64,000 nt of DNA from Cacajao melanocephalus (Eukaryota; Chordata; Mammalia; Primates; Pitheciidae): NCBI GenBank assembly GCA_963573385.1, contig CAUYLG010017834.1:59385-123384 (forward strand). Reading direction: 5' to 3'. The position numbers and the translations under genes are program-made. Each line of letters starts with the position of its first letter. Position 1 is the stretch's first letter. The notes below the pieces were generated by a model that saw nothing but the letters and a program-made list of their open reading frames with translations, was not told the DNA's origin and made no database searches. Below are positions 57,288 through 64,000 of this stretch, in pieces.

Positions 57288-57520
57288 AGTAGGAGTTGGT
57301 AAACTACAGGACCATGGGCCAAATCTGTCCTACAGCCTGTTTTTGTAAATAAAGTTTTATTGAAGCATAATGATGTTCATTCATTTATGTATTGTCCATG
57401 AATGCTTTACGGGATGACGGCAGAGTTGAACAGTTGCAACAGAGACTGTATGCATGATCCATACAGCTGAAAATACTTACTATCTGGTCCTTTAAATAAC
57501 TCAGTTTGCCAGTTCTAGAC
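57288..57520 (+). mobile_element. hAT-like MITE, apparently full length
   Basis: Starts 'aggagttggtaaactacagg' and ends 'aactcagtttgccagttct', with imperfect complementary ends. Internal 'aaataaagttttattgaagc' and 'caacagagactgtatgcatg' match the split element at 34845-35320. Confidence 0.7.
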
Positions 57521-58539
57521 TTACAGAATTCCTTAGTCTAATCATTTAAAATTTACTTGTTATCTTCATCACATTCCTTTGAGAGGAAGTTTATCATTTC
57601 ATTCCTCCCAGCCTTGTTTTTCTGTTCTGAAGACTGTAATGCAAGGAATTTGAGAATGATCAGAGGATCAAATAGAATAATAAAATGATTCATACTTGTT
57701 TCCTAACCATAGCTATTGATCGAGAGCATCCGTAGTTATTGACAGAGTGACATGACCAAAAGAGAGACACCTCCTATTGGAAGGATTTGGCCAATTGCCT
57801 TAACTCAGTAGGGTATTACAAGTAACAGTATACATTGAAAATTTATCAAAAGGGTAAGGAACTCCAGAGCATAAAAGTGGAAATCAAACTAAGAGCAAAA
57901 CAAAAGATTAAAAAAACAGATTGGCTCTAGAATTCAGATCAAGTGAGAAAATGTACAGGAACAAAGCAAAAGGCTCTAAAGGAATTGCTTGAATGTGGAG
58001 AAGTGGCTGGGTTTCTTTCCATTGGATAATGTCTCCCTAATAATTATCCTGCAGGGGATGAAGAATTTCTGCATTTTTATTATAGCTATCTTCCATAGGA
58101 ACATGTGGGCTAGTTCCTTTCTCCTCTACCACATTTTGGATGAGCTGGAGAGAGCTAGTAAAAAGAGATGAGAACATAAGACATAGAAGGGTGGTCTTCA
58201 TTCTGAGCCCAGAAATCTCTCCACTCCCACCTTCATGGTGTGAACAAATGGAAACTACCCATATTTCCATTGAGTGTCTGAGTCTAGGGTCTAGAATGGT
58301 ATAGATTTTGGAATTTTCTCACTTGTCACTTTTACATCTTTTTCAAGTAGGGAGAAATTAGTAAATATGATCTGAGGTTAGGATTTCTCCACTGAAAAAC
58401 AAAAACAATTTATTTGTACTGTTTTTATTATTAAGAGTTGCTTGGTAAATAGAGAAAGAAAGAATCAAATGAAGAGAATAGATTGAGTGGCTCAATTCCT
58501 ACATTCTCTAGGTGCAAAAAAGCTGAAGGTACCTATTCC
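57521..58539. other. No gene or assignable repeat
   Basis: AT-rich unassigned DNA. Confidence 0.5.
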
Positions 58540-58690
58540 CCATGCTCCAGCCACTCTGGACTTGTTACAGTCCTTGAATGTTACCATGTCCTTTTTCTCT
58601 CTGCCCCAGGGTTCTCAACCCTTCTGGTCCAAATGACTTTACTTTTTCTCTTTACTTCTTAGCCTCAATTCCCTCTGTTCTTTCTCCTCT
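58540..58690 (+). repeat. L2-like fragment (weak)
   Basis: 'gctccagccactctggactt' and 'ctcaattccctctgttcttt' resemble sense L2. A small perfect inverted repeat (11-bp arms, 58695-58705 and 58716-58726) follows. Confidence 0.35.
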
Positions 58691-58726
58691 TTTCTTCATT
58701 CCCCTATTAAAAATAAGGGGAATGAA

Positions 58727-59689
58727 TGAATGGCAAACCTGAGACCTATGCAAAACATCCATAAGCATTCTTTATCTTGATTATGACCTCAGAAGTCACT
58801 GACTTCTGCTTTGTTTACTGGAAATAGTAGGTCTACCTGCACTACTTCTTCCCTGTCAAGCTTATGCTTTTTCAACCAACTGAAATGCTTGCAAACTGGT
58901 AATTAGGTTTTGTGTAAACATTTAAGAGTTTTCTTTTCTTTTCAGAAAGGGCTGTTAAGTACTGTTTAGTTGGGTATTTTGGCACATCCAATCTTTATTT
59001 TTTTAAATGACTTATTAAAAATCGACAACCCACATACTTTTTATGTAACACAAGTAAGAATTCAGTTCTCCAAAGTCATCATCTCTACTCAGTGTTCTAT
59101 AAAATTAATAGAAGATTAGATACAATTATTAATCAAAATGAGAAAAGCAAAATAGGTGTTCGTTCACAGTTGTTTTGCCTTTGTTGTTATCTAAAGAACT
59201 CACAGATCTGCTTGTCAAGAAATTCTTTTGAGGCCTTTCTATGAACCAATATTTAATCTTTAAAATTACAGCTTGAAGAAAGAAAAATTGCTATTGGGTG
59301 TCAAGATACATTTGAAGTTGAAATTATCTTTGACTATGCTGTTTAATATTTGAGAACTCTGCTACCTAGTAGTTCATATCTACAACTCTTCTGCTAATAG
59401 GTGAAGATGACCTTTCTGAAGGAATAGGATCATAGATTTTTTTTTTAGTTCACCTATATTTCCATAGTCTTTAGTTCTTCTTTAGGACACATTTGTCAGC
59501 AGGTATGTCAAGTGTAAGCCTGAATAAGCATCAAAGTTTGAGCAGGCACTTGGCCAAAGAGAGCCCTGTCCTCCTGATTCACTTTGTCATCTATCCCCAC
59601 ACCCTGGTCCATGATTATCCACTACTCCTGTCCTATATATGCCTGCTCAGTTTTATCTCATATGTCCCCCTTTCACCCTGCCTTACAAC
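58727..59689. other. No gene or assignable repeat
   Basis: AT-rich. Nothing structured seen. Confidence 0.5.
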
Positions 59690-60060
59690 AACATGAACAA
59701 AGGAGAATTACCCAAATACATGATTTCATCTTATGCCTTTTCACATCTCTTTCCATTTTTACCCAAATCATTCCTTTCTCTCTGATTTATTCTTTAAAGC
59801 CATGCTTACGTATTAGCCCTTTTTATAAGCCTACCTCAGTGCCCTACTCAGATGAAGTTAATTTCTCTTTCATCTAACCTACTTCACCATTTCTTTCAGA
59901 TTTCTTTTGTTGCATGGGTCACACTGTTCAGCAACTGTGTGTTAAATGTCTGTCTATCAAGAGGTCAAGTGCTGGGACCTCTCTTTATCCCTGCTACCTA
60001 ACTTTGGGGTTGGCACATAGTAGGGATCCCAGGTATCTGTAGAACTGAACTGATGAATAG
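59690..60060 (+). repeat. L2 (LINE2) 3' end (diverged)
   Basis: 'aagcctacctcagtgcccta', 'tgggacctctctttatccct' and 'ggttggcacatagtagggat' follow sense L2 to its 3' end. Confidence 0.5.
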
Positions 60061-61699
60061 ATAAAAGCAAAATTTCTATGATTCCTGGGAGATAAAACAC
60101 AAAGCTTGGACCTTCTAACCAGTGTGAATTAACCTACCATAGACATTTAAAATTTTCAATATAGTTTGACATTAAGTCTGTAAGAATTCTTTTTGTTAGC
60201 GCCTATAAAGTTGACTGCTGGGCTAAGATTATTGGAGATCATGATTAGGAGATAGGGTGAAGTTTAATTCTTTACATGGCTGAACTTCAATCAGAGTCAC
60301 TGAAATTTTAGGCCACATTTATTTATTTTAAAAAAGAGAGATATAATCTAGTATCTGCCAAGCCACCAAATACACAAGTCCCTCCTTTTAATGAGTCACT
60401 TGAATGCAAAATCAACTGTAATTCAAGAAACCAAAAACAATAAAAGAAGTGAGCTTTGTCAGACTGGCCCAACTTGTTCTACCTGTTACAGACAAAGAAA
60501 GGTCTGATGAGGTCCAGGAAATGCAATTAGTTATACTTTAGGTTGCAAGGAGTATTCTGTGTCTCCCCCTAGTGGTTGGTGGAATAACTTAATGGAACAA
60601 CCCCCCAGGAATCTAAATGGCCGTGATCTCCTGGCAGCTTTGTACCATCTGATCACTTGCCTCTGTGAACTTTCAATAAGGAAGGTTAATCAAGAGTTCA
60701 CTTAAGGATATTTTCTCTCATCCTCATTTTTAAGTCTGGTTAATTAGCATTCTGCACTTTTTAACAATTCTAACTTCACATCCCATTGAAATAAACCATT
60801 AAGAAACCTATTCCTCACATATTTTAATTCCAGGCTATCACTACATTCTGATTACATCAAAATTGTTTTAAAAAGGTTTTGTTTGAAAATAATCCTAAGT
60901 GTTACCACAAGGGATACCGTTTTCTCTAGTCCTCAAGGGGTTGTGTGAGCCTGCTGTTAAGTATGGGAATATTAAAATAAATAAATAAATAACAGGTCTT
61001 ACAAATAGAAACAACAGATAAGATAAATCCACAGAAAATTTTGGGAAAAAGGAATTACAGAAAATTTATTTATATTATTCCATTACCTTTATTTGCTAAT
61101 TATATATCTAACAGATTTGAATTCTAAAATAATTTCAAAAGCTTATTAGTGTGAGTATTCATGAAGAGAGTTGAGACAAGCCAAGGACCTACAAAGAAGA
61201 TATTGTATGATAGATAATTTACAAACCAGAAAATGTTCTCATTCAGTGGTAACAGCTACAACATCCCCAAGGCTTGCCATTATCAGCTATGAAGTGTAGG
61301 CTATACAACAAATAATAAAAAATGAGAAGAAAAAATTAAAAATGGGTAGAAAATTCTCATATCTAAGATCAGGTATGAGAACCAACAGTGAAGCACCAAG
61401 AAGTGAATGCAGTGCTGAGCATGAAAATCAACACTGGAAAAGAGGAAAGAAAATAAAACGTGAAGAGGAGAATGGTTTTTGAAAAGTACAAAGGGCATAA
61501 AGGAGCATACATTTCAAAAGTCTTTGTAGGTCTGGCTACTTTGAAAGACATTTAAGCTAATGGTTAAAATGTATTCATTATATTTTGTTTACTACATTAG
61601 GGAACAATGTTATACCTTTTAAGGAGAGTTAGATTAGAAATAATATAAACTTTTTAATTTATTCATACCTATTTATTAATTTCCATATTATTTGGGGTA
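60061..61699. other. No gene or assignable repeat
   Basis: AT-rich. (AAAT)n-type patch at 60975-60991. A CTCF-like motif lies at 60561-60575. Antisense frames at 61301-61551 are low-complexity. Confidence 0.5.
60561..60575 (-). promoter_or_regulatory. CTCF-like motif (minus orientation, good match)
   Basis: The minus strand reads CCACTAGGGGGAGAC, matching 12 of 13 positions of the commonly used core CCASYAGRKGGCR. The motif is not inside a repeat that I recognise. Confidence 0.5.
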
Positions 61700-61990
61700 C
61701 GTTAATTCCTCAAACTATTCTGAAAATATCAGTAGCTTGAGGAGAGGATTTGTTTCTCATGTGTGCCTCAGACCAGTGCTGATCACGCTGGGACCATGCT
61801 CCTTCTAAAGTAAGGTGTTACCATCTTTAACAAATGGCCTTCAGGTTTACTGAGCAGAAGGAGAGAGAGCATCATGAAAGGTTTTTATGGACCAAAGTTG
61901 GAGGTAGCTTATTTATGAATTTTCTGCACACATTCCATTGACCTGAAATCAGTCACAACTCCACTCTAACTGCCAGAGGGTTCTGGAAGA
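61700..61990 (-). repeat. LTR-like ancient fragment, antisense
   Basis: 'gaggatttgtttctcatgtg', 'aaaggtttttatggaccaaa', 'cacacattccattgacctga' and 'aatcagtcacaactccac' are the reverse order of the same ancient family seen near 19-22 kb. Confidence 0.4.
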
Positions 61991-62400
61991 TGTTGATTTC
62001 CTGCTTGCTCACAAAAAGGAACATGAATATTGATTAGCAAAAACATTCTCTGTGTGAGGGTCTGGAGATTCATTAGTGGTTGGCAGGTGGGGGAAACAGA
62101 AAAAATTCCACATTAAAGGACAGAAAATAGACCACAAATGAAGTGGAAAAGTTAAATGCACGGTATACTAAATGGTGATATGTGAAAACTAAAGCACCCA
62201 GGTAAGGAGGATAGATAGCATGGCAGGAGTCAGTTACTACTATGTTACTCCCTTGCCAGAAGGAGGCAAGAAAGTTAGTCAATATGTAGAGGAGGACATT
62301 TCAAACAGATAACACTGTTAAGTCCAAGATCCCCTGACTCAGGGGGATGGCTGGCATATTTGAGAAACAGCAAAAAGGTGAATGTGTCTGGGTGGAATGA

Positions 62401-62416
62401 GCTGCTGCTGCTGCTG
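62401..62416. repeat. Short (GCT)n tract
   Basis: Five perfect GCT units, followed by a G-run. Confidence 0.9.
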
Positions 62417-62439
62417 GGGGCGTTAGCAGAAGATGAGAA

Positions 62440-63830
62440 CACTGAGATAATAGGGAAGGCAGATTTTATGCTGTTTGTAGATCATTGTGAGCACTTTCAG
62501 ATTTTTTTTAAATGAGACTAGAAGCACTGAAAGGTTTTGAGAAGAGGATTGACATGCACAGATCTGCTTTCTATGGTATCACCCTGGTTGCTGAACTGGG
62601 AGTAGAATGTAAAGGACAAGTGTGGACATAGGCAGACTAATTAGGAGACCATTATAGTCATCACAGTGAGAGACAACTGAATCAGCCTGGTAACAGTAGA
62701 AGTGATAAAAAGTGATTGGATTGTAGATATATTCTGAAAGTAGAGTCAACAAGATTTGCTGATTGAGTGTATATATGGTACAGAGAAGAAGAATCAAGTA
62801 TAACTCCAAGATTTTGTGCCTTAGCAAACAGATAGATAGAACAGTGTGGGAGGAGCAGGTTTTTTTATGGGAAAATAATGATCTTGCTGGGAGGTAAGCT
62901 TTCGACATGTTAAAGCTGAGAAGATTATTCATTATTCCAGTAGAAATGATGAGCTGACCCTGAAAATAGTGTCTCTGGAATTCAGTGGAGAGGTCTGACT
63001 GGAGATAGAAATTTGTTAATTATCTAATTCTAGTCAGATGAGATCATGAAGGCAATCAGAGAAGAGCGCCCCAGAGCTGAACTTAGAGGCACTGAACATT
63101 CCAAAGTTTGGTACATGAGAAAGACTCACCAAAGGACAGGAAAATTTTGTGGCTAGTGAGGTAGAACGAAAACCGTTTAGAAGCTAAGGAAAGAAAATGC
63201 TTCAGGAAGAAGAGAGAGATCAAATGTAACAAAATGCTGCTGATAGATCAGGTGAGAGGGAAGAAATGAGATTAGCCCATTGGATTTGGAACATGAAAGT
63301 CATTTCTATTCTTGACAAGAGCTTTGTTTCTATCAGGTGGTGAGAATGAACTTGGCTAGAATGGGTTCCAAGAGAATGTGAGATGAATTGGGATAAGTGT
63401 AGATAACACTTGTTTGTTTTGCTGGAAAAAGAAGGGAAGAAATGAGGTACTGGCTGGATTAGAAAGTGGATTTGAAGAAGATTTCTATCTATCTATCTAT
63501 CTATCTATCTAAAGATAGGGACATAGGACATACAGTAAAATTTAAACTTCAGATAAACATATATATATAAGAAAGATTCTGTAGACAAGAGATGTTATAG
63601 GAGAAAGCTGACACATTTCTAGAATAATTTTCTTGAGTCGACAAAGGCAGATGGGATCAAGTGCACAAAGAAAGGGGGGCTTTTCCTGGCAAAGGGGACA
63701 TCACATCAGTAACAGGGAAGAAGCCAGTGACTTGATCTAGATAGAGGTAGATGGTGGAGGTGGGAGTGGGTGTGGGAACTTGTGGAACTTCTCATCGCGT
63801 TGCCTCTATTTTCTTTTTTTTTTTTAGAAA
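62440..63830 (-). repeat. Long L2 (LINE2), antisense, with reverse-transcriptase remnants
   Basis: About 1.4 kb, the longest L2 here. Antisense landmarks are 'gaaaggttttgagaagagga', 'accattatagtcatcacagt', 'gtcaacaagatttgctgatt', 'aatgctgctgatagatcag', 'ggaacatgaaagtcatttct' and 'ggaacttgtggaacttctc'. They run through the region encoding the LINE2 RT. No frame survives. Confidence 0.8.
63485..63510. repeat. (CTAT)n microsatellite
   Basis: Six to seven perfect tetranucleotide units inside the L2. Confidence 0.95.
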
Positions 63831-63945
63831 GAAAAAGAAAAGAAAGAGTGAAAGAAAGAAAAAAAAAGAATTTAAGAGAGAAAGAAGAAGAGAAAGAGGG
63901 AGAGAGAACGGGATTCTTGTTCTATTGCCCAGGCTAGAATGTAGT
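63811..63945 (-). repeat. Poly-T / purine-rich tract with truncated antisense Alu end
   Basis: A T-run (63813-63825) is followed by a GAAA/GAGA purine tract to about 63905. Then 'gggattcttgttctattgcc' and 'caggctagaatgtag' follow, an antisense Alu 3' scrap of about 40 bp. The final 63946-64000 bases are unassigned. Confidence 0.65.
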
Positions 63946-64000
63946 CTAAAAATGGGTATGACAAAATGAAAGGGAGAACAAAGGAAGAACTGTTAGATAT

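Noticed and set aside
62579..62932. 117-codon antisense frame in the L2
   Set aside because: It coincides with the coding strand of L2, but I could not recognise an intact RT motif in it; treated as a chance survivor in a decayed L2.

Overview
The window is mammalian nuclear DNA from a primate, most probably human. It carries dimeric Alu SINEs with primate-type consensus blocks and A-tails, a near full-length LINE-1 of primate L1PB/L1MA grade, and older mammalian repeats (L2, MIR, MLT1/MST and MLT2 LTRs, Tigger and hAT-Charlie DNA transposons). By eye it is AT-rich, with no CpG island and no bacterial or organellar signal. Repeat family names are from memory of consensus sequences; no RepeatMasker run was possible, so subfamily calls are approximate.

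I find no functional protein-coding gene. Every open reading frame in the 64 kb is short (longest about 150 codons), none shows a domain I recognise outside decayed LINE-1 ORF1/ORF2, and many lie inside Alu, LTR or microsatellite sequence. The region reads as intergenic or long-intron DNA. Unassigned intervals are listed so that they are not mistaken for skipped sequence.

Layout. 1-2.8 kb: AT-rich DNA, a LINE-1-like piece, an MLT1 LTR split by an antisense MST LTR, an MLT2-like LTR and a Tigger-like element. 2.9-11.9 kb: an old antisense L1 interrupted by a later sense L1 (5213-11555) with a recognisable 13-bp target-site duplication, a full 5'UTR, decayed ORF1, ORF2 with a large internal deletion, and a 3'UTR. 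12-22 kb: Alus, L2 pieces and a run of related LTR-like fragments. 22-31 kb: MLT1, a solo MaLR LTR with a perfect 5-bp duplication, MIRs, a complete MER8, and a striking 42-bp-arm inverted repeat at 29886-29991. 31-45 kb: MIRs, several Alus, hAT elements (one split by an Alu), a 5'-truncated L1 3' end with a 15-bp duplication, and MER20. 45-61 kb: sparser repeats with long unassigned stretches, including AT-rich homeodomain-site-like clusters (about 45.62 and 54.19 kb) and two CTCF-like motifs in convergent orientation (56.13 and 60.56 kb). 61.7-64 kb: an LTR-like fragment and a long antisense L2 with reverse-transcriptase remnants.

The features do not form a pathway. They record successive insertions: L2/MIR oldest, then DNA transposons and MaLR/ERVL LTRs, then L1PB/MA, then Alus. 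The items most worth a second look are the long RNA-competent hairpin at 29.9 kb, the 20-bp tandem triplication at the extreme 5' end of the L1 insertion, and the candidate conserved or regulatory blocks at 45.6, 54.2 and 56.2 kb.
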